The translations under genes and the position numbers were made by a program. A stretch of DNA of 55,021 nt from Clostridia bacterium (lineage in GTDB: Bacteria; Bacillota; Clostridia; JAQVDB01). Each line of letters begins with the position of its first letter. The first letter of the stretch is position 1. Shown here piece after piece: positions 27,268 to 36,347 of the stretch. The DNA is taken from positions 1-55,021 of the forward strand of contig JAQVDB010000003.1 of assembly GCA_028698525.1 (NCBI GenBank), written 5' to 3'. The notes under the pieces were generated by a model. It was not told the origin of the DNA. It searched no databases and saw only the letters and a list, made by a program, of their open reading frames with translations.

Positions 27268-28275
27268 GTGGATTTCAACGCTTTATTTAAAAATATAAAT
27301 AGTGGTACCATAGATAATATTTATCTTTTTTATGGGGAAGAAGATTATCTCAAACAATATGCTATAAACCTATTAAAAAAGCAAATAATACCACCAGAAT
27401 ATGAAGTTTTAAATTATCAAGTAATAGAGGGCAATAAGGCGACTTTTGATGACATTAAAAATAGCTGTGATACTATTCCGTTTATGAATGACTATAGAAT
27501 GGTGTTAATAAATGATTTTGATGCCACCAGTTTTTCTGATAAAGATACAAACCAAGTTGAAAAGTTGTTGGAGTATTTAAAAGAGCTATCATCAAGTACC
27601 TGTATGGTTTTTTGTGTGAATGGAAAAATAGACAAGAGGAAAAAGTTGTTCAGATATATAGACAAAAACGGTACCTCAGTAGAATTCAATACTTTAAATT
27701 TTTTTCAATTAAAGAAATGGATAAAAAAATATTTAAGCGATAGAAAAAAGAAGTTTAGCGACGATGCATTGAATACTTTTATAACCAATTGTTCCAATCG
27801 TTTGATTGAAATAAAAAACGAATTGGACAAAATAATAGATTATTCCGGTACTATGAAAGTAATAACTGTAAGTCAAGTTAATGCAATTGTTAGTGATTAT
27901 ATACAAAATAATATATTTGTCCTTGTGGATGGAATTGGCGAAAAAGATTATTTTAAGGCAATGAAAGCTATGGATGAACTTATTACAAACAATGAACCTG
28001 TTCTTAGAATACTGTCCATGATAACGCGACAATTTAGATTGTTGGTGAATATAAAGCTTATGACAGAAAAAGGATACTCATTTAAACAGATAAGCAAAAA
28101 GCTGAGACTACCTGAATTTGTAACAAAAAAATGTATCAACCAATGCAAAAATTTTCGTATTTCTGATTTGGAGAAACTTATGAAATTATGTCTTCAAGCT
28201 GATTATATGATAAAAACAGGCCAATTTGATGAAAAGCTGGCTGTTGAACTATTAGTTTTTGAAGGTTGTGCATGA
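27268..28275 (+). CDS. holA: DNA polymerase III subunit delta
   Basis: The delta subunit opens the sliding clamp during clamp loading. The 335-residue protein begins with the family-typical NIYLFYGEEDYLKQYA and has the AAA-type fold without a functional Walker A motif. C-terminal segments such as LRILSMITRQFRLLV and FDEKLAVELLVF are typical. GTG 27268 follows GGAAGG. It faces rpsT, with a shared terminator between, as is usual in Firmicutes. Confidence 0.95.
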   Translation: MDFNALFKNINSGTIDNIYLFYGEEDYLKQYAINLLKKQIIPPEYEVLNYQVIEGNKATFDDIKNSCDTIPFMNDYRMVLINDFDATSFSDKDTNQVEKLLEYLKELSSSTCMVFCVNGKIDKRKKLFRYIDKNGTSVEFNTLNFFQLKKWIKKYLSDRKKKFSDDALNTFITNCSNRLIEIKNELDKIIDYSGTMKVITVSQVNAIVSDYIQNNIFVLVDGIGEKDYFKAMKAMDELITNNEPVLRILSMITRQFRLLVNIKLMTEKGYSFKQISKKLRLPEFVTKKCINQCKNFRISDLEKLMKLCLQADYMIKTGQFDEKLAVELLVFEGCA

Positions 28276-28300
28276 TATTGGAATATATTGGTGTAAAGAA

Positions 28301-28364
28301 ATAGCAAGAATAAACATAAATTAAAAACGTACATATTTTTTTAATGTACGTTTATTCTTGCTAT
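28301..28364. terminator. Shared holA/rpsT terminator with nested stems
   Basis: An outer 15-bp inverted repeat (ATAGCAAGAATAAAC 28301-28315; complement 28350-28364) encloses an inner 10-bp stem (AAACGTACAT 28325-28334; ATGTACGTTT 28344-28353). The two share the bases GTTT at 28350-28353. Read on the minus strand, the inner stem is followed by TTTTTAATTT, a fair terminator for rpsT. Confidence 0.8.
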
Positions 28365-28372
28365 GAATATCT

Positions 28373-28645
28373 TTAATCGTTGTATACCAATTTATTATAA
28401 CTTTTTGTAAGCAGAGATTTCTTCCTTGCAGCTGTATTTTTATGGATTATTCCTTTGGCTGCAGCTTTATCTATTTCTTTTTGAGTTATATCCAGCAAAG
28501 ATTTCGATTTTTCTTTATCGCCTTCCTGAATGGCTGACTCAAATTTTCTTATATGAGTCTTCATCGCTGATTTAACGGATTTATTTCTCAATGTTTTAGT
28601 TTCAATGATTTTAACCCTTTTTTTAGCTGACTTTATATTAGGCAT
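28373..28645 (-). CDS. rpsT: 30S ribosomal protein S20
   Basis: S20 binds 16S rRNA early in 30S assembly. The 90-residue basic protein begins MPNIKSAKKRVKIIETKTLR and contains KAAAKGIIHKNTAARKKSLL, the family signature. A strong ribosome binding site, TAAGGAGGTG, precedes the ATG on the minus strand. It is monocistronic, between its own promoter and the terminator shared with holA. Confidence 0.98.
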   Translation of the reverse strand: MPNIKSAKKRVKIIETKTLRNKSVKSAMKTHIRKFESAIQEGDKEKSKSLLDITQKEIDKAAAKGIIHKNTAARKKSLLTKSYNKLVYND

Positions 28646-28680
28646 TACTTCACCTCCTTAAGAGCTACTTAACAAAAATC

Positions 28681-28709
28681 ATTTTAACATGAATGGATAA
28701 TTATTGCAA
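28681..28709 (-). promoter_or_regulatory. Sigma-A promoter of rpsT
   Basis: On the minus strand TTGCAA (28709-28704) and TAAAAT (28686-28681) are separated by 17 nt, 36 nt before the rpsT start. Confidence 0.7.
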
Positions 28710-28735
28710 GATTTTTTATAAAAAGCCCTAGACTC

Positions 28736-28765
28736 GAATAATTGCACAAGCAAAAGGCAAATATA
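28736..28765 (+). promoter_or_regulatory. Possible sigma-G/sigma-F promoter of gpr
   Basis: GAATA (28736-28740) and GGCAAATATA (28756-28765) resemble forespore sigma -35 and -10 elements, at a spacing that fits and 36 nt before gpr. gpr is a forespore gene in Bacillus, which supports the reading. The -10 has one mismatch to the sigma-F pattern. Confidence 0.45.
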
Positions 28766-28801
28766 AAATATAGCAAATAAATAAACACGGAGGAAATTCG
28801 G

Positions 28802-29782
28802 ATGAGCAATATTAGGACAGATTTAGCTATCGAGGCAAGGGAGATATATCAGGAGGATAAAAAACAAGAGATACCTGGCGTAGAGGTTAAAGTCGAAAAA
28901 CTACAGGATATAAATATAACTAATGTTAAAGTGTTGGATTATAGGGGAGAGCAGATTATCAACAAACCTATAGGCACTTATATAACTATAGAGGTGCCAA
29001 AGCTCAGAGATAGGGATAAAGAGTTGGAAAAAGAAGTTAGTCATGTTCTAGCTCAACAACTTTCTAAACTGGATAAGTTAAAGGAAAATAAAGCAAAGGT
29101 GTTGGTAGTAGGGCTGGGAAACTGGAATATAACACCAGATGCTCTAGGCCCCAAGGTAGTTTCAAATCTATTAATCACAAGACATATGCTTGAATTAATT
29201 CCGGATAAGTTGGATGAGAGATTAAAGCCTGTTTGTGGAATGGCTCCAGGAGTATTGGGGATTACTGGCATTGAGACAGGCGAAATAATAAAAGGTATTG
29301 TAGAAAAAGTAGGCCCTACTGTCGTAGTTGCAATAGATGCGTTGGCATCTAGAAAGACCGAAAGGCTCAATACCACTATTCAAATATCTGATTCAGGAAT
29401 AAATCCAGGTTCGGGGGTAGGTAATAGGAGAATGGCTCTCACAGAAGAAACATTGAAAGTACCTGTAATTGGAATTGGAGTGCCTACTGTGGTTAATGCT
29501 GCTACTATTGTTAATGATACTATAACTTTGTTGGTGAAAGCATTAAAGAATAATACATCACCTGATAGTAGTTTTTTTAAAATTTTAGATAAAATGAATG
29601 AAAATGATAAGACATCATTGATAAACGAGGTTTTAACCCCTTATATAGGCAATTTGATGGTGACACCTAAGGAGATTGACGCACTAATAGACGATGTATC
29701 AAAGATAATAGCAGATGGGATAAATATGAGTGTCCACCAAGGTATGAGTTTAGAAGAAATAAATACTTATATTAATTTATGA
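28802..29782 (+). CDS. gpr: Spore germination protease GPR
   Basis: GPR degrades small acid-soluble spore proteins at germination. It is made as a zymogen that cuts itself. The 326-residue protein starts MSNIRTDLAIEARE. By comparison with the Bacillus cleavage site TD/LAVE, maturation should occur after Asp7, giving a propeptide of only 7 residues against about 15. Family aspartate-containing segments are GLGNWNITPDALGP and VVAIDALASRKTERLNTTIQ, with GINPGSGVGNRR after. ATG 28802 follows CGGAGGA. It is followed by a terminator that contains its stop codon. Confidence 0.96.
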   Translation: MSNIRTDLAIEAREIYQEDKKQEIPGVEVKVEKLQDINITNVKVLDYRGEQIINKPIGTYITIEVPKLRDRDKELEKEVSHVLAQQLSKLDKLKENKAKVLVVGLGNWNITPDALGPKVVSNLLITRHMLELIPDKLDERLKPVCGMAPGVLGITGIETGEIIKGIVEKVGPTVVVAIDALASRKTERLNTTIQISDSGINPGSGVGNRRMALTEETLKVPVIGIGVPTVVNAATIVNDTITLLVKALKNNTSPDSSFFKILDKMNENDKTSLINEVLTPYIGNLMVTPKEIDALIDDVSKIIADGINMSVHQGMSLEEINTYINL

Positions 29783-29812
29783 GTAGATAACAATCTACTC
29801 ATAAATTTTTTA
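29774..29812 (+). terminator. Terminator after gpr
   Basis: Perfect 15-bp arms (29774-29788 and 29793-29807) around loop AACA, followed by T residues. The gpr TGA (29780-29782) lies inside the 5' arm. Confidence 0.88.
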
Positions 29813-29875
29813 TGGAAGGAATATCTATTATAGAAGGATAAAAATTGTTCCAATCAATGAGAGGTGTTTGTTCGG

Positions 29876-31069
29876 GTGAAGAACAGAACTATATCTGTAA
29901 CTAAGATAGCATATTATACAATAATAATATTATTAGTTGTGATAATATTATTTTTATCCATGAGACTTTTTATAAATAGAAATCAGGTAGTTGAAGTTTT
30001 TAATGAAAAATCTGATCAGGGAAACGATACAATAGAGAAGTCATGGACGCTGAAAAGCGTATTAAAGAAAGCTATTCCATTGTTCTATATTGATACAGAA
30101 AATAGGGAAAACAAAGCTGAAATTAACGATAAAAATTCTAAAGACTTTAGACGCACATTTAGTTTGAATTTAAAAGATCCTAAAACCTTGTTGTCCATTC
30201 AGATGCCATTTTTAACTTATGATGAGCAAACAGTTGCAACAGGAAATATAAACCGAGGAGAGGATATGAAGAGAGATGTACCTTTAGTGGATGAAAAAGA
30301 AGGTGAAGCACAGGATATTTATGAGGTGGATAGTGAAGGGGAAATAATTTTTAAAAACAAAAACGAACAAAACGATTATAACATAGACAATACTAGAAAG
30401 GAATTGCCAGATTTGAAATTAGATGGAGAAGGACCTGAAATACTTATATATCATACTCATACTACAGAAGCTTATAGATCTACCTCACAAAACAAATATA
30501 AAGAAACCGATCCATTTAGGACTACTGATCAAGTTTATAATGTGACACGGGTAGGAAGAGAATTAGCTCTCCATTTAGAGAATGATTATAATATTGATGT
30601 TGTGCATGCAACGGATATTCACGATTATCCTGTTTACAATTATTCTTATAATAGATCATTAAAGACGATAGAAAAACAAAGGGAAAAGTACAAACAGTTA
30701 AAGATTTTTTTTGACATCCATAGGAACGCTTATAAAAACAAGCCAAATGATAGTGAAATAGATTGTATCAATATATCGGGTAAAAAAGCAGCAAAAATAA
30801 TGATTGTAGTAGGAAGTGATAAGGCAGGATTGAGCCATCCAAACTGGAAGGAGAATTATGCTTTTGCACTATTGCTAAAAGATAAGCTTAATAAAATTTA
30901 TCCGGGTTTGTGCAGCAAGGTGCTAGTAAAGACCTATAGATACAATCAACATATATCACAAAATGCACTTTTGTTGGAAATAGGGAGCACTGAAACAACT
31001 CTTGAAGAAGCAATTGAAAGCACCAAATATTTAGCTAAAGCGATAGCAGATACAGTTAAGTCAGAATAA
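29876..31069 (+). CDS. spoIIP: Stage II sporulation protein P
   Basis: SpoIIP is a peptidoglycan amidase/endopeptidase that, with SpoIID and SpoIIM, drives engulfment. The 397-residue protein has an N-terminal membrane helix (about 10-30), a variable linker, and the SpoIIP domain from about residue 185. That domain contains ILIYHTHTTEAY, FDIHRNAY and LLEIGSTETTLEEA, holding the metal-binding residues. GTG 29876 is used because GAGAGGTG (29859-29866) stands 9 nt before it; a longer frame from 29864 would overlap that site. gpr-spoIIP-lepA-hemW is the standard Firmicute order. Confidence 0.95.
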   Translation: MKNRTISVTKIAYYTIIILLVVIILFLSMRLFINRNQVVEVFNEKSDQGNDTIEKSWTLKSVLKKAIPLFYIDTENRENKAEINDKNSKDFRRTFSLNLKDPKTLLSIQMPFLTYDEQTVATGNINRGEDMKRDVPLVDEKEGEAQDIYEVDSEGEIIFKNKNEQNDYNIDNTRKELPDLKLDGEGPEILIYHTHTTEAYRSTSQNKYKETDPFRTTDQVYNVTRVGRELALHLENDYNIDVVHATDIHDYPVYNYSYNRSLKTIEKQREKYKQLKIFFDIHRNAYKNKPNDSEIDCINISGKKAAKIMIVVGSDKAGLSHPNWKENYAFALLLKDKLNKIYPGLCSKVLVKTYRYNQHISQNALLLEIGSTETTLEEAIESTKYLAKAIADTVKSE

Positions 31070-31109
31070 AATGCCTATAACTGCATATTCTATTTTTGGA
31101 GGTGCAGAT

Positions 31110-31418
31110 ATGGGAAGGCTAGAAAGGAATAAAGAACGAAAACGAAAGAGAAGAAATTTTATTTTGGGAGTCATTTTATGCATATCAATATTGGTTGGAG
31201 GCATAGGTATAATAAATCGAGAAGTATCCAAAATAACAAATCAACAATTGGATGATAGCTTAATAAACATATCAAAAGGTTCGAAGTATATTTACAATTT
31301 GAACTTGATAGGGATGAATATAAAGCTGGATTTTAAAAAGATATTTGAGTTTATAGATTCTTTAAAAAGACTTTTGAATGAACTTTCAGCTGTAGCTCCC
31401 CTGGGATTTTATAAATGA
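31110..31418 (+). CDS. Small single-pass membrane protein of unknown function
   Basis: This 102-residue protein has a very basic N-terminus (RLERNKERKRKRR), one membrane helix (about 17-36) and a short extracytoplasmic tail of about 65 residues. ATG 31110 is preceded by TTTGGAGGTG at 5-6 nt; the longer frame from 31071 lacks a ribosome binding site. I do not recognise the family. It occupies the place of yqxA between spoIIP and lepA in Bacillus but has no clear similarity that I can see. It is likely cotranscribed with spoIIP and so may be made during sporulation. Confidence 0.7.
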   Translation: MGRLERNKERKRKRRNFILGVILCISILVGGIGIINREVSKITNQQLDDSLINISKGSKYIYNLNLIGMNIKLDFKKIFEFIDSLKRLLNELSAVAPLGFYK

Positions 31419-31435
31419 ACAGGGGAGTTATTTTT
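31396..31435 (+). terminator. Terminator at the end of the spoIIP unit
   Basis: CTCCCCTG (31396-31403) and CAGGGGAG (31420-31427) form an 8-bp GC-rich stem, with loop 16 nt, followed by TTATTTTT. The preceding gene's stop codon lies in the loop. Confidence 0.82.
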
Positions 31436-31459
31436 GTATAAAAAATAAAACAGCTATTT

Positions 31460-31488
31460 TTGAAATTGGTGTCTGGAGTTAGTATAAT
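31460..31488 (+). promoter_or_regulatory. Sigma-A promoter of lepA-hemW
   Basis: TTGAAA (31460-31465) and perfect TATAAT (31483-31488) with 17-nt spacing, 42 nt before lepA. A second TATAAT at 31498-31503 has no matching -35 box. Confidence 0.75.
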
Positions 31489-31529
31489 TGTATATGTTAT
31501 AATGGATTCTGAAAAGGAGGAAGCATTTA

Positions 31530-33332
31530 ATGAAACAAAACAAACAGGATAAAATACGGAATTTTTGTATAATTGCACATATAGATCATGGAAAATCTAC
31601 GCTTGCAGACAGATTGTTAGAGGATACAGGAACCTTTACAAAGAGAGAAATGGAAGAACAAATATTGGATACTATGGATCTAGAAAGAGAACGGGGTATT
31701 ACAATAAAGGCCCAGCCTGTAAGGCTAATATATAAAACAGATGGGGAAGAGTATATTTTAAATTTGATAGATACCCCTGGTCATGTGGATTTTACCTATG
31801 AGGTATCAAGAAGCTTAGCTGCATGTGAAGGTGCTATATTGGTGGTGGATGCGTCTCAAGGGATAGAAGCTCAGACATTGGCAAATGTATATATGGCTTT
31901 GGAACATGATTTAGAGGTATTTCCAGTGATAAACAAAATTGATCTTCCAGGTGCTCGCCCGGAAGAAGTAAAAAAGGAGATAGAAGATGTAATTGGATTA
32001 GATGCATCGGATGCTCCTCTTATTTCTGCAAAGGAAAAAATAGGAATTGAGAGTGTGCTTAAAAAAATTGTAGATGCAGTACCTGCACCGAAAGGAGATA
32101 GTAATACACCGCTGAAGGCATTGGTTTTTGACTCTTTTTATGATAGTTATAAAGGTGTAATCCCATATGTAAGAGTTAAAGAAGGTACTATAAAGCCTGG
32201 AATGAATATAAAATTCATGTCAAACAATAAGGTGTTTGAGGTAAATGAGGTGGGATTTTTTACGCCGGCATTAGTGAGTACTAACCAGTTAAAAGCTGGT
32301 GAAGTTGGATATATAGCTGCCAGCATCAAAAATGTGGCGGATGTAAATGTTGGAGATACTGTTACTGATGAAAATAAACCAACAGACAAACCTTTGCCAG
32401 GGTACAAAAAAGTAAAGCCCATGGTATATTGTGGGATATATCCTGCTGATGGTTCCAAGTATGATGATCTAAGAGAGGCTTTAGAAAAATTAAAACTGAA
32501 CGATGCTTCACTTGAATTTGAGCCTGAAACATCCATTGCATTGGGATTTGGATTCAGATGTGGATTTTTAGGATTATTACATATGGAGATAATGCAAGAG
32601 CGCATAGAAAGGGAATTTGAATTAGACATCATCACAACAGCTCCCAGTGTAATATACAAGGTAAAAAGGACTGATGGAGAGGTAATATTGGTAGATAATC
32701 CTACTAATTTACCTAATCCTTCAGAAATTGAATATATGGAAGAACCTTTGGTGGAAGCACAGATAATGTGTCCTTCAGAATATGTAGGTGCTGTGATGGA
32801 ACTGTGCCAGGAAAAAAGAGGTATGTATGACAACATGAAATATATAGAAGAGACTAGAGTATTGATGACTTATAAAATGCCCTTAAATGAGATAATATAT
32901 GATTTTTTTGATTCCTTAAAGTCAAAGACCCGTGGGTATGCATCTTTTGATTATGAATTTATTGGTTATCAGCAATCATCGCTAGTTAAACTTGATATAC
33001 TGATAAACAAAGAAGTTGTTGATGCATTATCCTTGATAGTGCATGAGGATAAGGCTCAGGCTAAAGGGAGATTGATTGCTGAAAAATTAAAAGAAATAAT
33101 ACCCAGACAATTATTTGAAATCCCAATACAGGCTGCAATTGGGAATACGATAATAGCTAGGGAAACAGTAAAGGCACTCAGAAAAGATGTATTGGCAAAA
33201 TGTTATGGTGGAGATATAACAAGGAAAAGAAAATTGCTTGAGAAGCAAAAGGAAGGAAAGAAACGTATGAGGCAGATAGGAAAGGTAGAGATTCCCCAGG
33301 AAGCATTTATGTCAGTCTTGAAAATGGACTGA
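31530..33332 (+). CDS. lepA: Elongation factor 4 (LepA)
   Basis: LepA is a ribosome-dependent GTPase affecting elongation or 30S biogenesis. The 600-residue protein has G1 AHIDHGKST (16-24), the switch II segment DTPGHVDF and G4 NKIDLPG. The LepA-specific C-terminal domain follows ([50 protein letters not shown]). ATG 31530 follows AAAAGGAGGAA. hemW follows 22 nt downstream. Confidence 0.98.
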   Translation: MKQNKQDKIRNFCIIAHIDHGKSTLADRLLEDTGTFTKREMEEQILDTMDLERERGITIKAQPVRLIYKTDGEEYILNLIDTPGHVDFTYEVSRSLAACEGAILVVDASQGIEAQTLANVYMALEHDLEVFPVINKIDLPGARPEEVKKEIEDVIGLDASDAPLISAKEKIGIESVLKKIVDAVPAPKGDSNTPLKALVFDSFYDSYKGVIPYVRVKEGTIKPGMNIKFMSNNKVFEVNEVGFFTPALVSTNQLKAGEVGYIAASIKNVADVNVGDTVTDENKPTDKPLPGYKKVKPMVYCGIYPADGSKYDDLREALEKLKLNDASLEFEPETSIALGFGFRCGFLGLLHMEIMQERIEREFELDIITTAPSVIYKVKRTDGEVILVDNPTNLPNPSEIEYMEEPLVEAQIMCPSEYVGAVMELCQEKRGMYDNMKYIEETRVLMTYKMPLNEIIYDFFDSLKSKTRGYASFDYEFIGYQQSSLVKLDILINKEVVDALSLIVHEDKAQAKGRLIAEKLKEIIPRQLFEIPIQAAIGNTIIARETVKALRKDVLAKCYGGDITRKRKLLEKQKEGKKRMRQIGKVEIPQEAFMSVLKMD

Positions 33333-33354
33333 TATAAAGAAGCGGGGTAATAAC

Positions 33355-34506
33355 ATGGATAAAATTGGGTTATATATTCATATGCCATTTTGCGAAAAAA
33401 AGTGTTTTTATTGTGATTTTAACTCATATGAAGGTGCAGGGGAATATATAGATTCCTATATTGATGCGTTGATAAGAGAAGTAAATATTTATTCTTCCAA
33501 AATTAAAGATAGTAAGATAACCAGCATATATATTGGAGGGGGAACCCCATCATATATACCTTCATCGCGCATAAATTATGTATTAGACGCAGTATTTAAT
33601 AAATTTGATATAGTTAGAAATCCGGAGATTTCAATTGAAGCTAATCCCGGAACTTTAAATAAGAATAAACTTATTCGATATAGAAGAGCAGGCATTAATC
33701 GATTGAGTATAGGTCTTCAAGCATTACAAAACAAAATTTTATCTCGTATTGGACGTATACATACGAAAGAAGACTTTTTATACAGTTACTCAATGGCGAG
33801 GGATACAGGGTTTGACAATATAAACATAGATTTAATTTTTGGTATCCCAACACAAAAAATGGAAGACTGGGAAGAAAGCTTATATGAAGTGATAAAGCTG
33901 GAGCCGGAACATATTTCATGTTATAGTTTGCAAGTATCTGAAAATACTCCTTTGTATGACATGATCAATAGTGGACAGATGCCGCATCCCGACGAAGATC
34001 TGGATAGAGACATGTATAGTCTTGTCAAACAAGTTTTGGAAACAAATGGATATGAACACTATGAAATTTCGAACTTTTGCAAGAAAGGAAGACAATGTAG
34101 ACACAACCTGATATATTGGTTGAACAGAAAATATTTGGGGTTGGGGTGTAGTGCACATTCCTATTTGTTTGACAGTAGGTTTGCAAATACAGATAGCATA
34201 CATGAATATATACAATCATTAAATAAAGAAAGTCTGCCATTAAAATTTAAAGAATATGTAGATTTGTCAACCTGTATAAATGACGAGTTAATGCTTGCAA
34301 TGAGATTGATTAGGGGAGTCAATAGGAATATATTTAAGAAACATTTTGCAATGCCTATAGAAATGATTATACCTAATGAAACGATATCTTTTCTAGAAGA
34401 AAAAAAATTATTACATCAAGATGAAAAGTATATAAGCCTGACGGATAAGGGTATGGATATATATAATTCAGTAATGATTGAATTGTTACCCATAAAACAC
34501 ATATAA
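33355..34506 (+). CDS. hemW: HemW-type radical SAM heme chaperone
   Basis: HemW transfers heme and is related to oxygen-independent coproporphyrinogen oxidase HemN. The 383-residue protein has CxxxCxxC at Cys13, Cys17 and Cys20 (FCEKKCFYC). The residue two positions on is Phe, not the fourth cysteine of true HemN, which supports HemW. Other radical SAM core parts are YIGGGTPS and NRLSIGLQALQ. The HemW C-terminal region is present (SRFANT to the end). ATG 33355 follows GCGGGG. lepA-hemW-hrcA is the conserved order. Confidence 0.93.
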   Translation: MDKIGLYIHMPFCEKKCFYCDFNSYEGAGEYIDSYIDALIREVNIYSSKIKDSKITSIYIGGGTPSYIPSSRINYVLDAVFNKFDIVRNPEISIEANPGTLNKNKLIRYRRAGINRLSIGLQALQNKILSRIGRIHTKEDFLYSYSMARDTGFDNINIDLIFGIPTQKMEDWEESLYEVIKLEPEHISCYSLQVSENTPLYDMINSGQMPHPDEDLDRDMYSLVKQVLETNGYEHYEISNFCKKGRQCRHNLIYWLNRKYLGLGCSAHSYLFDSRFANTDSIHEYIQSLNKESLPLKFKEYVDLSTCINDELMLAMRLIRGVNRNIFKKHFAMPIEMIIPNETISFLEEKKLLHQDEKYISLTDKGMDIYNSVMIELLPIKHI

Positions 34507-34570
34507 CAGAAAAATAAGAGTTAATTAAAAGTATTGATAAAAATTAGTAATAAATAAAGATAAACAGCTA

Positions 34571-34599
34571 TTGACAAAAACCATGTCAAATGGTATTCT
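34571..34599 (+). promoter_or_regulatory. Promoter of the hrcA-grpE-dnaK-dnaJ operon
   Basis: Perfect TTGACA (34571-34576) and TATTCT (34594-34599) with 17-nt spacing. Transcription would start just before or in the CIRCE operator. Confidence 0.78.
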
Positions 34600-34612
34600 C
34601 TATATCATAGAA

Positions 34613-34639
34613 TTAGCACTCTACTAACAAGAGTGCTAA
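34613..34639. promoter_or_regulatory. CIRCE operator (HrcA binding site)
   Basis: TTAGCACTC (34613-34621), 9 nt, GAGTGCTAA (34631-34639): an exact consensus CIRCE element. HrcA binds here and represses the operon until heat stress lowers active HrcA. Confidence 0.98.
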
Positions 34640-34660
34640 CAAAAAGGAGGGATGATTCTA

Positions 34661-35695
34661 GTGGAACTGAATGAAAGAAAATTGGCAATTCTTCAAGCTG
34701 TGGTTGATGATTATATCATGAATGCAGAGCCTGTGGGTTCAAGGACTATAGCGAAGAAATATAATGTAGGTATTAGCTCCGCAACCATAAGGAATGAAAT
34801 GTCAGATTTAGAGGAGTTAGGATACTTGATACAGCCGCATACTTCCGCAGGAAGAATTCCTTCTGATAAAGGATACAGATTGTATGTAGATAATCTGATG
34901 AGAGTAAATGAATTAAGCGAGGTGCAGGCGAGAGAAATAAACAGAATATATAAAAAGCATTTGGATAAAATTGAAACTATAATAGTAAATACTGCAAAAA
35001 TTATATCTGATTTAACAAAGTATACATCATTAGTATTAGCTCCTCAGCTCAATAATGTGATGATAAAAAACATAGAAATCATTCAGGTAGCAAGTAGAAG
35101 AGCATTATTGATAATTGTTACCAATGCTGGTATCATAAAAGATGTGATAATTAAATTACCCAGTGGGATAACCCGGGAAGAGCTTCATAAGATATCTAGG
35201 CTGCTGACCTCAAAATTTAGAGGTAAGACGGTATCGGAAGTTGATATATCGGTTTTAGGCGAGCTAAAAAATGAATTAGCCAGATACAAGGATATATTGA
35301 ATAACATTGTTGATAATATCAATAAATGTGCTAACTCTCCAGATTACAATGACATATATTTGGATGGTGCTACAAACATATTTAATTTTCCTGAGTACAA
35401 TGATGTTCTAAAGGCTAAAGGGTTTTTATCAATTTTTGAGGAAAAGTCGTTATTGATAGATTTGCTCACTATGCCTTCAAATTTAGATTTGGAGATATCA
35501 ATAGGTCAAGAAAATGAATATGAAGAAATGCATGACTGTAGCGTAATTAAAGCTACCTATAAAATAGGTGATAAAAAAATCGGGACTATTGGTGTTATAG
35601 GACCTACGCGAATGCAGTATGCAAATGTTATAACGCTCATCAATTTCATAAAAAATAATCTGAGTGATATGCTTACAAATATGGTTTTGAAATAA
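34661..35695 (+). CDS. hrcA: Heat-inducible transcription repressor HrcA
   Basis: HrcA represses CIRCE-controlled heat-shock genes, and GroE assists its folding. The 344-residue protein has an N-terminal winged helix (MELNERKLAILQAVVDDYI; ISSATIRNEMSDLEELGYL), then IQPHTSAGRIPSDKGYRLYVD and a GAF-like domain with the insert typical of HrcA. GTG 34661 is chosen because AAGGAGG lies 10 nt upstream; an ATG at 34652 is too close to it. It is the first gene of the operon and sits next to its own operator, giving autoregulation. Confidence 0.97.
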   Translation: MELNERKLAILQAVVDDYIMNAEPVGSRTIAKKYNVGISSATIRNEMSDLEELGYLIQPHTSAGRIPSDKGYRLYVDNLMRVNELSEVQAREINRIYKKHLDKIETIIVNTAKIISDLTKYTSLVLAPQLNNVMIKNIEIIQVASRRALLIIVTNAGIIKDVIIKLPSGITREELHKISRLLTSKFRGKTVSEVDISVLGELKNELARYKDILNNIVDNINKCANSPDYNDIYLDGATNIFNFPEYNDVLKAKGFLSIFEEKSLLIDLLTMPSNLDLEISIGQENEYEEMHDCSVIKATYKIGDKKIGTIGVIGPTRMQYANVITLINFIKNNLSDMLTNMVLK

Positions 35696-35746
35696 GTTGG
35701 CATATTTTGTTCAGTAGAAAAAACAAATAAAAGAAGGTGAATAGAA

Positions 35747-36310
35747 GTGGAAGCTAATCATGAAAAAGAAGATGTAGTAAATATTGATGAAGAGGAAAAT
35801 ATTGACACAGACGATGAGAAAAAAAATTTTGTTTCTAAAGCTGAATTTGAAGATTTAAAAAAAGAGTGTGAAGAATACAAATCAAAAGCTGAAGAATATA
35901 TAAATTTAGCCAAAAGGGTTCAGGCTGATTTTGAAAATTATAAAAAGAGAAACAAAAATGCGATGTCTAAAATGTATGAGGACACTTTATTTAATGTGGT
36001 AAACGATTTTCTTCCCGTATTGGATAATATTGAGAGAGCTATTGAAACAGGCAAGAATGAAAAGTGGCCTAAAGCTGTTGTAGATGGTATTGAAAAGATA
36101 GCTAAGCAATACGAAGGTATATTGGCCAGCAAAGGTATTGTGGAGATAAAATGTATGGGGGAAAAATTTGATCCTAATTTGCATGATGCTGTGATGACAG
36201 TTGACAGGCAGGAAGATCAGGAAGAAAATATAATTGTAGAAGTATTACAGAAGGGATATATTAAAGACGAAAAAGTGGTGCGACATAGCATAGTAAAAGT
36301 AGCAAACTAA
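35747..36310 (+). CDS. grpE: GrpE nucleotide exchange factor
   Basis: GrpE releases ADP from DnaK. The 187-residue protein has an acidic N-terminus, a long coiled coil (about 30-75, AEFEDLKKECEEYKSKAEEY) and the C-terminal beta domain (KYEGI-like QYEGILASKGIVEI; GEKFDPNLHDAVM). GTG 35747 follows AGAAGGTGA. dnaK follows 37 nt downstream. Confidence 0.96.
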   Translation: MEANHEKEDVVNIDEEENIDTDDEKKNFVSKAEFEDLKKECEEYKSKAEEYINLAKRVQADFENYKKRNKNAMSKMYEDTLFNVVNDFLPVLDNIERAIETGKNEKWPKAVVDGIEKIAKQYEGILASKGIVEIKCMGEKFDPNLHDAVMTVDRQEDQEENIIVEVLQKGYIKDEKVVRHSIVKVAN

Positions 36311-36347
36311 TTTAAAATTTTAATTTAATCATAAAGGAGGACAAAAT

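Noticed and set aside
29818-29846. Sigma-E-like GAATATC plus GATAAAA before spoIIP
   Set aside because: Spacing is about 11 nt rather than 13-15 and the -10 element is off by one, so the match is not convincing.
32147-32836. 229-codon minus-strand frame inside lepA
   Set aside because: Antisense to a highly conserved gene with no initiation signals.
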